From Diphasiastrum complanatum (Eukaryota > Streptophyta > Lycopodiopsida > Lycopodiales > Lycopodiaceae): DNA of 64,000 bases. Shown one piece after another: positions 33,436 to 45,577 of this stretch. Location of the stretch: positions 30,567,538 to 30,631,537 of the forward strand of contig CM055095.1 in the NCBI GenBank assembly GCA_029204225.1, in the 5' to 3' direction. Position 1 is the stretch's first letter; each line of letters opens with the position of its first letter. The position numbers and the translations under genes were made by a program. A model generated the notes under the pieces. The model was not told where the DNA came from, made no database searches, and saw nothing but the letters and a program-made list of their open reading frames with translations.

Positions 33436-36219
33436 TCTCATCCATTTCCATTTTGCTGTCTATTCCATTTCACTGCTATTGATTCACTGGTTTGATCTTT
33501 AGCATTGTGTTTTCTATCTCTGACATTTGCTTGCAGGCTTGTGAAAAAGTTGAAAGCTTTGTTGTCTCATTGGCAAGGATTCAAGAGTAGAAGACTGATC
33601 TGTTGTCTCAAAGTGTTTAATTCACTTTCTTGCAGTTCTATATGTGATAGGCTGTATATCTAAAACTATAAAATCTAAGAATTGGTTAATATTACTCCCT
33701 ACTCAAAGAAAAGCCATAGCTTAAGTGTCTTATTTGATGTTGGAATAGTGTTTTTGTGCTGCTTGTGAATTGTTTGTGTGAGAACCATTTTTCAGAGACG
33801 CATTGATGGTTTCGGATGTCATTATTCTATTTCAAATACACGATTGTATATCTTTCTATTACTTTGGTTCTGTGGCCAGATTTGAATGCCATCCAGTCAC
33901 AAGACATATTTCCTATCTTTGAAGACTAACCTGATTGGTTCTTCTATTGTAGGAAAGAAGTGTGTGCATCATGTTCAAGAAGGATGATGGCAGAGGATAA
34001 GGGGCTCAATCTCTGCTGTCTGTGATGGTAGTTTTACCTGCCTGTGCACTAGATCCATTCCTCACCTGATCTGCGGCCATCACCCTTCAACCTCTGCCTG
34101 CGTGGAAAAGCCTACCAGCGACCTCTGTGGCTCATACCAAAACGTGTTTAATTCTCATCTTTACCTGCAGTCGCTTCCCATTGCTCATCACAACCAGCGA
34201 CCCTTGCTGCAAATAGATTTGTCTGTGACTGATCTTCTTGCAACATGATCTGCGCTCTTCACCCATCCATTGCCTGTTCCGCTCTCCACCTACTTGCACT
34301 TAGCGACCATCCTACACGCTGACCCTGCGGCTTCCTTCTCTGCCTCGCTTCCCTCACCCCTGTTAGCGGGCTGCCCTGTGACCTCTCTGCCTCATCTCCT
34401 ATCTGCCCCATGACCTGTTCATTCACCTGAAACGTTGCCCTGCCCTGCGACTTGGTGAAGGTCGCCCTTCTTCTTCCTTCCGCACCCTGTTTTCTGTTGA
34501 TTGTCAAGAACCTCAAATCTAATCTCTCGTCAGACCCCGCGGGTGTGGATGACTATATTAAGAATTGTGATGAACTTCACTTACTCCAGGGCAAGTGGTG
34601 GCACTCTGGGCTAAGGCCTAATGAATGGCCATACTATATTATCCTATTTTGAGTTTTGCATTCATTCCACTTGCTTCCAACAAGTGGGAATCAAATGGTC
34701 TCAGCTGAAAGCCTTATAGCCTTTTCAACGTGGGCAAATGCACTTATCCGCCCCTTAGTATCAACTTATGGTATGAAAATATAGCTTAGCTACATGCATG
34801 TGATTCCTATTGCAAATACCCTAAACTGCAACCCTCGCTGAGGCCCCGTCCTCCCCATCTCTACGTGCACACACATTCAAACAGTGAGGAATAGAAGACG
34901 AAAGCTTACTTGTTCATGTGGTCAATCCCTTGCTTGCATCCATCGCTGTCCGAATTGTGGCTTATTGAATTTTGGCCCTACAATGCTTGATCGAGGATAC
35001 ATCTCTTAGCTTTGGAGATTGTCCATGACTCCAAACTTGTGAAGTTTTATACCATCTTTATGGTCCAATTACAGATCATACTACCACTAATAACAAATAT
35101 TCTTGAAGCATATGCAAACGGTTCAGATGAAGATTAGGCATTTATTCAAGATCTAACCATGTTTTACCTCACTCATTAAGTGAATTTCAGCTTATATATG
35201 AGTCATGCTTGTACGTCTCATTGGTATCTTAGAAGCCAGAGCTTACACGCGTGACCTCTTGTTCATTCAAAGTTCCTTAGGCTATCTAAAAATTGTCGGT
35301 AGACCGTTAGGAATTTGCCTCGCCGATTGCCATTAAAAGTGCCTGTGATCATGAATGGCCTTATTTTCGACTCCATACCCAATGGAACTTGAGCTGTAAT
35401 TGTGGTATAGACCGACTTCCGTTAGAATTCCCTTAGATTGGTAGCCTATTTGGGGGTCGTTTTATAATCCTTCAGTGATGCAACAAGGGGTTACACTATG
35501 GAATGTCAAAGGAACATTGGATTAAGCAAAAGTGCTCAAGGTGGTGGTTATGAAGGCAATATTTGTGTCCAACAAAAGGCTACTACTTTTGGCTTAAAAG
35601 AATTGTTATTTTGGGTATAGATAACTTCTTGAAGTAGAGAACATGATAACATAAAAACAATCATGATTTGGAAGCTATATTGGGCAACACAGTGATTGTG
35701 AGATATGGAAGGGTGCTAGCTCCATTGGGAGCTCTGTTAAGGGTTGCAATTAAATGAAGTTGCAATCATAGTACATCAATCATATGGTTTAGTTTATTGT
35801 GATCTCTATCTGTAAGGAGAAGCCCCTCAAGATGATGCTTACAAGACACACACAAAGGAATAACAATGGAGCAAAACTTCCCAACCAATGAGAAGCTACT
35901 GATCAATCTGCTGGGAATCGAGGTTAGATGAGACATCGAGTTGATTCCTCGGTGTGTGTATTGTGCCTATTGATTTGGATTAGAGTGTCAAGTTCGAAGA
36001 CTCGACTGATTTGACTTAGTTCTGACTTCAAAGTTGTTAGAAACGATAGAGGTAATTACGAAGTACGAACACAAAGTGTAAGAATCGCCAAGTGAAGATC
36101 TACCTAGATCATGTTGGATGCAACCAAAAGGACACATGTGGAGCCAAACCACCCAACCAACAGGAAACGAATAGTCAAATCTCTAACTGCTTCACCCCCG
36201 AGGCGTGGTGACTGAATGC
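33436..36219. other. No recognised gene (33.4-36.2 kb)
   Basis: Only short frames. 33960-34520 is pyrimidine-rich with many CCTGC and CTGC words but no domain. I see no transposon termini here. Confidence 0.4.
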
Positions 36220-36675
36220 ATCTAGTGCAGTATGCAGATCACATCACACAATCACCATAGCCACTCCTCACAAGCTCTCAAAGATGGCACAACAAAAGTT
36301 GATAGATTACAAAGAAACACTATACATATAGAGTATTCACAAACTGCATGAAAAGGCAGGTGTCCTAAAATTGGCCTACCACCTATCAAACTAAGGTCGG
36401 GCCCAATATGGCCAAATTCGATCGACAAACTTGGGACATGCCCCCAAGTATAGCAAGTACTGTAAATAACTCTGTACATGCTAATTCTTCTTATGTGTGG
36501 CTACTCGGCTAACCCAAGTAGTCGGCTACGGAATCAGTGCCCAATTAAAATATCCTAACAGGTCACGTCCCGATCACAACCATATACAGTAACCCAAATA
36601 AATTGTACAGTAATTACATCATCACATTTAGAGCTTACATAAAATGAATATCAGATTAACTCTGATTTCTAACTC
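36220..36675 (-). repeat. Family C 3' LTR
   Basis: Matches 38590-38776 plus 43943-44110. It shows the uninterrupted sequence GTCGGGCCCAATATGG (about 36399-36414), which is the empty target site of the family A insertion at GGCCC. Confidence 0.8.
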
Positions 36676-38584
36676 TCTCCTTTAAGGTCAAATGTGATAA
36701 GAGTGAAAAACAATAATTTGTAGCAATGTCTGGAGTGTCCAAAAGATGTTATGCATGTCCGTGTGACTCTGTACTTGACTCACACTCAAGCACACCAACA
36801 AACCACCAGGTTTGACTCATAAAGTATCATGCAACCACAATGCTCATACAGAGAGTCTACCACACTCTTGACCAACTGACTCGTCCCCAATCCGACTTGA
36901 ACACAAGTGGACCACATGAGCGACGTGGCTCAAACTGAGAAAATCCCACTGCCACCATGAGACTTACATCCTCCATCTAGCTAGGTTGACATCCTATCAG
37001 GCACTTACAAGCACAAACCTGTAAAGCTGACATAAATGAGCGACTGAGGCTCAACCTGAGGAAATCTTACTGCCACCATAAGATTGTACCCTCACTAGAT
37101 AGACAGCTAGTAGACAATGACAAGTCAATGAGCATAAATGACTACTTTGTTTCACTGTAGCAAATGCACAACCACATAAAACTCTGACTCAGGTCTAGAC
37201 TCCCGTGACAAGGCAACATGTAAGCCCACACACTCATGCAAACCAACACGAATGATAAAGCGTCAAATACATGACCAAGGCCTGCCCATAAGTGGTATCT
37301 TGTCGTACCAACAATTGTGCCACCTGTAGATCCGCTGCTACACCATTGGTCACCAAATCAGGTTCTCAACCATGGCCTGCACCTGTACCAAGATGCTCCA
37401 AGCATATCCATCTATCCAATAAGTCCTAGAAGTTGATCCCCATTCATTCCCCATGCTCCAAGCACAAGGGTCTACCAAGGACTCAACGAATGAATGTACA
37501 CAAACCTCACCATAGGCTATATTTGAGTAGCTCACCTATCTCCCAGAGATACTGATGATGATTTGCCTCTCCTACATCCCATGTAGGCTCAACTTCCCAT
37601 GCTTGACGTTGCCAACTCTGATTTGACCAGTACATAGGCCTCCTACAAAGGAGCCTATCTCCCCACAACATCCATCATAACGTCCAAGCCAAAGCAAATG
37701 CAAACAATTGCACTCTGCTTACCAAATAATGATGGATAACAACAACATGTGATGCCAACCTGGAGACCACTGTGCATATAACCATGCAGCTCACCTAATC
37801 ACTCGCCAAAGTATCAATTGTCACTCCTTGAGCAACAATCTCCATCCCAACTGGCTCATAACCATGGGCATGTTGGATCCACATCACATGTTGGATCCAT
37901 GTTCGTAATGTATTCCATGCCCTCAGGATATGTACCACCTCCAGGTACAATGCATGCCACCTACCTCCAAGTAGGCATGACCCATCCCTAGGTCATCACA
38001 TGATGCACCAGCTGAAGAACATCGTCCATACAATGACATATCATACCTGAGCAACTGTAGCATCTCCATGAGTGCCACCCGAATGGACTCGTCATCCACA
38101 TACTATGCTCACCTGATGTCTCCGATCCTGGTCACCATCCTGCTAGACAAGCCGAACTCCAAAGCATCACCTGCTCCACCTGGCTCCTAGCATTTGCTCG
38201 CTCTCCCTGGCTATGTGCCACCCGACACCATGCCAACGCAAGCATATCCCTGAGTCGCCGCTCACGAGATCCCGAGACTGCTGTCTCCCTAATCGTACTG
38301 AGGTATATGGCTCTGAGTGACTCCCTCTAGGCTTATCCCTGATCTCACCACCTGAGAATCTGCACCATGGAAATTCCAACACCTGTGCTAAGCCTAGACT
38401 CCTGCAAATACAACCAAATGCATGAAAGCTATAAGTAGCTTATCCACGCCCGTGATGGTAGATATGGAGTCCTCTCTCCTGAGACGCTCTGAGTGCTATT
38501 TGCTGGTGAAATACGCTATCCCATAGCTCCACCGGATTGTGCATACCTGCATCACCCTGACGCTCTGATACCAAGTTGAAATTT

Positions 38585-38776
38585 TGTTAGGATCTAGTGC
38601 AGTATGCAGATCACATCACACAATCACCATAGCCACTCCTCACAAGCTCTCAAAGATGGCACAACAAAAGTTAATAGATTACAAAGAAACACTATACATA
38701 TAGAGTATTCACAAACTGCATGACAAGGCAAGTGTCCTAAAATTGGCCTACCACCTGTCAAACTAAGGTCGGGCCC
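38585..38776 (-). repeat. Family C 5' LTR, proximal part
   Basis: Ends CCTAACA at 38585 beside the primer site. Continues at 43943 beyond the inserted element. Confidence 0.8.
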
Positions 38777-40001
38777 TGTTGTAAAGCTACATTTACAAGC
38801 TTTACTTCCGGCGCCATCGGCGCCAGCTATGTCCCCGGCGCCAGCAGCGCCCCTGCTGCTCCCGGCGCCACTGTGACCAGAATCCAGCCGACGCCAAGTT
38901 CCTATGGCTGAAAATCTTTGATCGGTTCTAGCGGAGTCCAGAGAGCTCGGATTGATGTGCAATCACCTCACACGATCTAGGCATGATTAAAGGAAGCCTG
39001 TGGATCAATAAAATCTAGAGAGAGGAAATGACTTTCTAGAAAGAGAAAATCCTAGAGAGAGAAAAACGTGCTTTACCAGCTTGGGTAGAGTGCTTGGTAT
39101 GAGGGGGGGGGGGGGGTGCCGAATCACACCAATACTATAGGGGAGTGCGGGTTGCGACTCAGGGCGAGCTCCAACCAAGTCTCAGCCTCCCTTGCTGGAA
39201 TGTTGTCATGGCTCTCGCCTTGGCATGCTAGCGCCCCGGAGACTAGGGTCGGTCACACACTTGAAATGTAACCTTCTCAGATTTATCAATAAAGTGGGAT
39301 TTTTCTCAAACTGACTCTGATTACCTTATGGGTTTCAATGTTCGGTAAAAGCGCCAGTTGTAAGGCCGCTTTCAAAATTTTTAACTTGGCACATAGCTGA
39401 GGGTCGTATCCCGGGACGCCAGCGGTATGCCGTCGGGACCATTCGGTCCGTGGCGCCAGCGGTATGCTGTCGGGACCATTTGGTCTAGGAACTGGTTGTT
39501 TCCATATCTGTCGTGGCTTGTGGTTCTGAGTGTTCCTTGCATGAACGTGAATGGGTTAAGCTCTTGGGGAACGGGCTCTAACCTGTCGGCTGAGTTGGAT
39601 GGCTTGCTTGGGTGGATGTTACCTGTTTATGGTTGTCCAGTCTGGCGTGGCGCCAGGTTGGCTTCCAGCGCTCGTGGCAAAGCTTTCAGTTGGTTAAGTC
39701 TGATGTAAGTCAGACCGCTTGCTTGGAATGGATGTTACTCGTTTGTAACGAAGCTTTGAGTTGGTTAAGTTTGATGTATGTCGGGCGGCTTGCTTGGAGG
39801 GAAGTCACCCACATCGGGACCCCCGATCTGGCATGGCGCCAGGTTGGATGTCAATGTTGGTTTTCGGAACTTCAAGTTGGTTAAGTCTGATCGTTGTTGG
39901 CGAGTTGGCTGCTTGTATGTCAAGTGGGTTTGGATGGCAAGAGTTGAAGGCTGGGAAGCTAAGTCGTGGTTCCCGGCTCCCTTTGGGATGCCTGCGCTAC
40001 A
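38777..40001 (+). repeat. Family A 5' LTR (copy 2)
   Basis: TGTTGTAAAG to GCGCTACA. GGCGCC words clustered at 38810-38880. ATCAATAAAG near 39285 is the likely polyadenylation signal. The 3' third holds imperfect repeats marked by AGTTGGTTAAGT. Confidence 0.93.
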
Positions 40002-40369
40002 TGTGGTATCAGAGCCGACTGGCCGGTCAGCTATGCGGATATCACGGAAATGGCCACGGTTTGGGGTTCATCAAGACAACTGTTGTGCAAGGTGCTGCCG
40101 ACAGTGTAAGCACGGGTGCGTCCACGGTCGGGGTGGTTGGCAGGACGGGGGCTTGATGAGTCAAAGTGCTGCCCTTGAGGTGTAAGCACAGTTAGTTTCC
40201 GCGGTTCGGGCCTGGCGCTGTCTGCACGTAGGACAGATGAGGCAATGTGCTGCCATTAGGATGGTGTAAGCACGGTCTGTGCCTTGTGGGATGCGGGGTG
40301 ACATATTCGTGATGGCCACCGTTCGTTTAGCTATAAGGGCTATCGACCAAATTTGGTGGGGGTGTTACT

Positions 40370-40870
40370 GAGGCAATGTGCTGCCTAACGGTGAAAGCAC
40401 GGGTGCGTCCACGATTTGGGTGGTATGCTGCCGATCGTTTAGCTATAAGGGCTATCGACTAAATTTGGTGGGGGCGTTACTGAGGCAATGTGCTGCCTAA
40501 CGGTGAAAGCACGGGTGCGTCCACGGGGGTGGTATATTCAAGGATAGCTGCCATTCGTTTAGCTATAAGGGCTATCGACCAAATTTGGTGGGGGCGTTAC
40601 TGAGGCAATGTGCTGCCTAACGGTGAAAGCACGGGTGCGTCCACGATTGGGGGGTACGCTGCCGATCGTTTAGCTATAAGGGCTATCGACTAGATTTGGT
40701 GGAGGCGTTACTGAGGCAATGTGCTGCCTGACGGTGAAAGCACGGGTGCGTCCACGGGGGTGGTATATTCAAGGATAGCTGCCGATCGTTTAGCTATAAG
40801 GGCTATCGACCAAAAAGAGGTGGGGCATGACTGAGACAATGTGCTGCTTAATGGTGAAAGCACGGATGGT
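40370..40870 (+). repeat. Dimeric tandem repeats behind the primer site
   Basis: GAGGCAATGTGCTGCC-type starts recur at 40370, 40482, 40602, 40713 and (as GAGACAATG) 40833, so spacing alternates 112, 120, 111, 120. The two unit types differ in their middle (TGGTATGCTGCCGATCG against TATATTCAAGGATAGCTGCC), giving a dimer of about 231 bp. A diverged unit lies near 40238. Shorter versions are in copy 1 (30442-30712, minus) and in the family B leader (62900-63200, minus). Confidence 0.9.
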
Positions 40871-41079
40871 TGGAGGGGTGTCCTATGTGGGCAGATTCTG
40901 TGATCGATTTGTATGGGCGCGGCCAGGCAAAGGTCCGTTGGCAGGACCATCTCAAAGGGGGACCTTGTCTTTGCTACTTGTTAGTAACCCTGCCTGAGTG
41001 TCTTACTTGTATGTATTCGTGGTGAGTCTTAGTACTCGTGCTTTGCCTGGTTTGCATGATTGCTTGTGATACAAGGAGC

Positions 41080-42640
41080 TGATGGCTCGAGAAGGAACCT
41101 TTTATTTTGAAGGCTGATACCATCAAACAAAGAGGACTACAGAATCTGTGGGGCAGATTTGCAGTTCAAGTACTCACACGTGAACGACAACGAAACGATT
41201 CAATGTTTGCAAAGGATGGATGGCTAGCCTGTTTCTTGGGTTAGTTTCATTTGCGACAACGCCCACCAGACGCAAGCAGGAAGTCAAAAGTTGGAAAGGG
41301 CCATTTCAGGGGAGATCTTCTATGGAGCAGTTGGTCTTCATTTTGGGACGGCCACCTTCGAAAGAAAATGACTCAATGTTTGCAAAGGATGGATGGCTAG
41401 CCTGTTTCTTGGGTTAGTTTCATTTGCGACAACGCCCACCAGACGCAAGCAGGAAGTCAAAAGTTGGAAAGGGCAATTTCAGGGGAGATCTTCTATAGCA
41501 GTTGGTCTTCATTTTGGGACGGCCACCTTCGGAACTGAAACTCACTGAGCATGGGTGATATCCAGTATCAGTTGGGTTTTTCCTCAAAGGGGAAAAGACT
41601 AGGATCCTCTTCAGAGATTGGCAACAAGTTTGATCGAGCCATAATCCTAGCAGATGGGAAGCAGAGTGTTGGAAAGGCTTTTTGTCCGAAGAACTCTACT
41701 CTAAGTCCGATCAGCTGTTTTTATAAGTGGAGGGGAACTATCCCACACACCTCTCTCTTGGGGCAAATTTTGAATGAAAGTTGATCAAAATGGGGGCAAA
41801 TTCAAGGTGACCTAGCCATACTCACACGAGGAGACTGGCGAACTTTGGACCTAATAAGTTGACAAGTTTTTGTTGTGGAAAGGAAAGTTTGTTATAGGCT
41901 TTCTCTGGACCAGCAATGATGAGGAAACATATGAGTACGCTGGCTTGTGTTACGTGTAAGGCAGCTGATCAATGAAGGAACTGAGAAAGTTGAGTCTTGC
42001 ATGAGAGACTTGGTATTTCGAACGGACGCTAAGGGACAATTCGCGTTGAGATCGGACTAGTGCAAACTCTGGGTGCATGTGTCTGATTCAAAGAGAGCTA
42101 CTTGAAGCCAAGCTCGATGTACACTTCTTATTTTGACTGTGAGGCAACTGACCAGTGATGGAATTGTGAAAGTCAAGTTTTGCGTGACGGACATGGTGCT
42201 TCAAACAAACGCGAAGAGATAGTTCGGATGCGGATCAAACTGGTGCGACCCTTTGGCTTTCCACGAGGTCAATGGTTACATTTGGGCTGATTCAAAGAGC
42301 TACTTCAAGCTAAGTGAGAGGTGCATTGCGGAGTACTCAATCTTTGCCTACCTCAAAGAGCCAAGATGGAAAAGTATCAAGATCAGGCTGGGACAAGGAG
42401 AGAAATCAAGATGCAGAAGCAACAAGGCACGGAGTGGACCATAAAGTGGGCAATCAAACGATAAATCCTTCGGCTCAGGGAGCCTTGATACCTGTGCGGA
42501 ACTGAACAAATCTGGAGCTCAGGGAGCTCAACACAAAGTGCATCAAGGACAAATCAGGAGCCCAAAGGAGTTCCAAAGTCGAAAGTCAGAAGCGACAGGG
42601 GCGTACATTTCAAAGAAAGGCCTCTGTCACCAGTTAATAA
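41080..42640 (+). pseudogene. Decayed reading frame of unknown origin inside family A
   Basis: Translations of this internal region, though broken by stops, read protein-like in places. Examples are GADLQFKYSHVN near 41150, IGNKFDRAIILADGKQSVGK near 41620-41680, and from about 41955 two imperfect repeats of about 65-70 residues. Each repeat has VRQL...G..KV...C..D.V..T.AK..F and later ADSK/SDSK and RC. The same frames can be followed in copy 1 (about 28430-27930 minus). I do not recognise the protein. It could be a captured host gene fragment or an old element frame. Stops make it non-coding now. Confidence 0.4.
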
Positions 42641-42726
42641 GGTTCTCGGGTTTTACGAAAGCGATATCAAATCTACTTTAATCTGACATCTGATGAGGAC
42701 ATCAGATTTTATAAAGGTGGGGTGGA

Positions 42727-43942
42727 TGTTGTAAAGCTACATTTACAAGCTTTACTTCCGGCGCCATCGGCGCCAGCTATGTCCCCGGCGCCAGTAGCGC
42801 CCCTGCTGCTCCCGGCGCCACTGTGACCAGAATCCAGCCGACACTAGGTTCCTATGGCTGAAAATCTTTGATCGGTTCTAGCGGAGTCCAGAAAGCTCGG
42901 ATCGATGTGCAATCACCTCACACGATCTAGGCATGATTAAAGGAAGCCTGTGGATCAATAAAATCTAGAGAGAGAAAATGACTTTCTAGAAAGAAAATCC
43001 TAGAGAGAGAAAAACGTGCTTTACCAGCTTGGGTAGAGTGCTTGGTATGAGGGGGGGTGCCGAATCACACCAATACTATAGGGGAGTGCGGGTTGCGACT
43101 CAGGGCGAGCTCCAACCAAGTCTCAACCTCCCTTGCTGGAATGTTGTCATGGCTCTCGCCTCGGCATGCTAGCACCCAGGAGACTAGGGTCGGTCACACA
43201 CTTGAAATGTAACCTTCTAAGATTTATCAATAAAGTGGGATTTTCCTCAAATTGACTCTGATTACCTTCTGGGTTTCAATGTTCGGTAAAAGCGCCAGTT
43301 GTAAGGCCGCTTTCAAAATTTTTAACTTGGCACATAGCTGAGGGTCGTATCCCGGGACGCCAGCGGTATGCCGTCGGGACCATTCGGTCCGTGGCGCCAG
43401 CAGTATGCTGTCGGGACCATTTGGTCCAGGAACTGGTTGTTTCCATATCTGTCACGGCTTGTGGTTCTGAGTGTTCCTTGCATGAACGTGAATGGGTTAA
43501 GCTCTTGGGGAACGGGCTCTAACCTGTCGGCTGAGTTGGATGGCTTGCTTGGGTGGATGTTACCTGTTTATGACTGTCCAGTCTGGCGTGGCGCCAGGTT
43601 GGCTTCCAGCGCTCGTGACGAAGCTTTCAGTTGGTTAAGTCTGATGTAAGTCAGACCGCTTGCTTGGAATGGATGTTACTCGTTTGTAACGAAGCTTCGA
43701 GTTGGTTAAGTTTGATGTATGTCGGGCGGCTTGCTTGGAGGGAAGTCACCCACATCGGGACCCCCGATCTGGCATGGCGCCAGGTTGGATGTCAATGTTG
43801 GTTTTCGGAACTTCAAGTTGGTTAAGTCTGATCGTTGTTGGCGAGTTGGCTGCTTGTATGTCAAGTGGGTTTGGATGGCAAGAGTTGAAGGCTGGGAAGC
43901 TAAGTCGTGGTTCCCGGCTCCCTTTGGGATGCCTACGCTACA
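42727..43942 (+). repeat. Family A 3' LTR (copy 2)
   Basis: TGTTGTAAAG to ACGCTACA, followed by the GGCCC duplication. 1216 bp. Confidence 0.93.
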
Positions 43943-44110
43943 GGCCCAATATGGCCAAATTCGACCGACAAACTTGGGACATGCCCCCAAGTATAGCAAG
44001 TACTGCGATCACAACCATATACAGTAACCCAAATAAATTGTACAGTAATTACATCATCACATTTAGAGCTTACATAAAATGAATATCAGATGAACTCTGA
44101 TTTCTAACTC

Positions 44111-44440
44111 CTGGCTCTTGGAAAGAGAAAAAGAGAATGAGGAGATGGGTGAGTTCCTACAAGATAAATACTCTCCAAAAGCTAGAAAATATTCTCTCTA
44201 GGATCCCCCTATTTCTATCAAAAGCATTTGACCTCCTATTCTTGCACAAAAATTGTCAATCACCATGCAAAAGCTCCATATGTCCAATTAGAGCACCCAG
44301 GCCCCTCACAAGGCTATTAATTACATTTTCGGCCTAGTTTGGAATGACATGGCGTAACTAATAATCTTGTGCACTGGAGTACCAGATATCCAAGTCTAGG
44401 ATTAGGCCGAATCCTATATACAGGACATGGATGTAACATT
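44111..44440 (-). repeat. Possible truncated gypsy 3' LTR
   Basis: On minus, GTTCAAGGGGAGAAGAA (about 44453-44437) resembles a polypurine tract and is followed by TGTTACATCC, a typical LTR start. The sequence then runs to the family C boundary at 44110, suggesting family C inserted into it. No matching second LTR is in the window. Confidence 0.4.
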
Positions 44441-44453
44441 CTTCTCCCCTTGA

Positions 44454-45230
44454 ACAGGTTCTGTCCTCAAACGGGCAAGGAGTTCAGAAAACAACTCTTT
44501 AAACTTCTCCACTTACCCAGAAAATCATTAACCTTAGTCTGACTTCAAATATCAAATAAGTACTTAGAGATGGAACAACTCTTTGTCTCTACTTTGAAGT
44601 ACTATATCTGCTTTTGGAAATACACTAAGCGATAAATTTTCCTATTCAATTTGGGTTTGATTCTCTCCGAGCTAGTAATGTCACCTTCATGTAAATTCAT
44701 TTTACATGAACCATTGGGTGAATTATCACCTTGCATTGGAAATCAGTGTTCAAAAGTTAAAGAACCAAACAATTATGGTCCAAGACTATCCACAATTTCT
44801 TATAGACTTGTCATAAATGCTTCTTGGTACAAATACACTTAGAATATAAGAAAAAACTAAGGTATAACAAATCATCCTATCAAAATTTTTAGTGAAACAT
44901 CAAAAGGCCTAAAACTTTTGAGTCGGAGTGGCCATCAATCCATGCATGGACTTCCAAGATGTCTATTTTTCTTTTTATTTCTCAATTGCTTCCAAAGTTG
45001 TCTTAAATTGAAATCCATTGAAATTTTAGCATCTAGTTAGCATTTTCTTGTAGTTAGAGAGAAACTCTAGTTAATATTACATGGCATGTCATGAGCTACA
45101 TTTTCTCCTTGGCAACTTGAAGTAATAAAGGCCATTGGATTATCTCAAGTTGCCAAGGAGAAACCCAAGCTGTCAGGCACTTCTCCCAAGCCCAAAAAAT
45201 TGCTCCTACTTGCCCCTACGTGGCATGGTC
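44454..45230. other. No recognised gene (44.5-45.2 kb)
   Basis: AT-rich, no frame with a domain. May contain the end of the gypsy element whose LTR fragment lies at 44111-44440. Confidence 0.35.
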
Positions 45231-45236
45231 CATGTG

Positions 45237-45364
45237 CCGGCTCAGCTGCCACATAGAGACAACAACGCACCCCTCCTACAAAGATGTCGAAGGGACCATG
45301 CCGGCTCAGCTACCACATAGAGACAACAATGCACCCCTCCTACAAAGATGGCGAAAGGTGTTGC
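45237..45364. repeat. 64-bp tandem duplication
   Basis: Two copies starting CCGGCTCAGCT at 45237 and 45301, differing at a few bases. Confidence 0.85.
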
Positions 45365-45577
45365 CACATTCATGCAACAATTGCTTCAAACACCTATTGA
45401 TGTTTAATCCAGAGAGCTGCGATTTAAGGGAAAGGGGGCGAGAGGCATTCCCACATGTATGCAACAATTGCTCCAAGCTATCTATTTATGTTTAACCCTT
45501 GCGTAACATCATGTTTTTCTTTTTCATGAAAAAAAAGGAGATGCCTCCCAGAGCGAGATATCTTTTTTTTTTTAAAA

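Larger units (their letters stand above)
38777..43942 (+). mobile_element. Family A non-autonomous LTR element, complete copy 2
   Basis: 5' LTR 38777-40001, primer site TGGTATCAGAGCC at 40004-40016, internal region 40002-42726, polypurine-like tract AAAGGTGGGGTGGA at 42713-42726, 3' LTR 42727-43942. Target duplication GGCCC at 38772-38776 and 43943-43947; the empty site is visible in the sister LTR near 36405. No gag, protease, reverse transcriptase or integrase in 2.7 kb. Total 5166 bp. The first about 195 bp of the two LTRs differ at roughly six or seven positions, mostly transitions, so the insertion is neither brand new nor very old. Confidence 0.93.
36220..44110 (-). mobile_element. Family C non-autonomous LTR element, split by a family A insertion
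   Basis: Minus strand. The 5' LTR is in two parts (44110-43943 and 38776-38585) around the family A element. The primer site TGGTATCAGAGCG is at 38573-38561 after an 11-bp spacer. The internal region (38560-36676, about 1.9 kb) shows no gag or pol. A purine tract (AAAGGAGAGAG, minus) precedes the 3' LTR at 36675-36220. The two LTRs match closely, but the 5' copy lacks about 100 bp present at 36455-36555 and the outer end of the 3' copy has diverged, so no target duplication is readable. Ends are approximate. Confidence 0.75.

Noticed and set aside
40370-40870. Regularly spaced repeats as a CRISPR array
   Set aside because: Units are 111-120 bp without unique spacers, in a plant LTR element.
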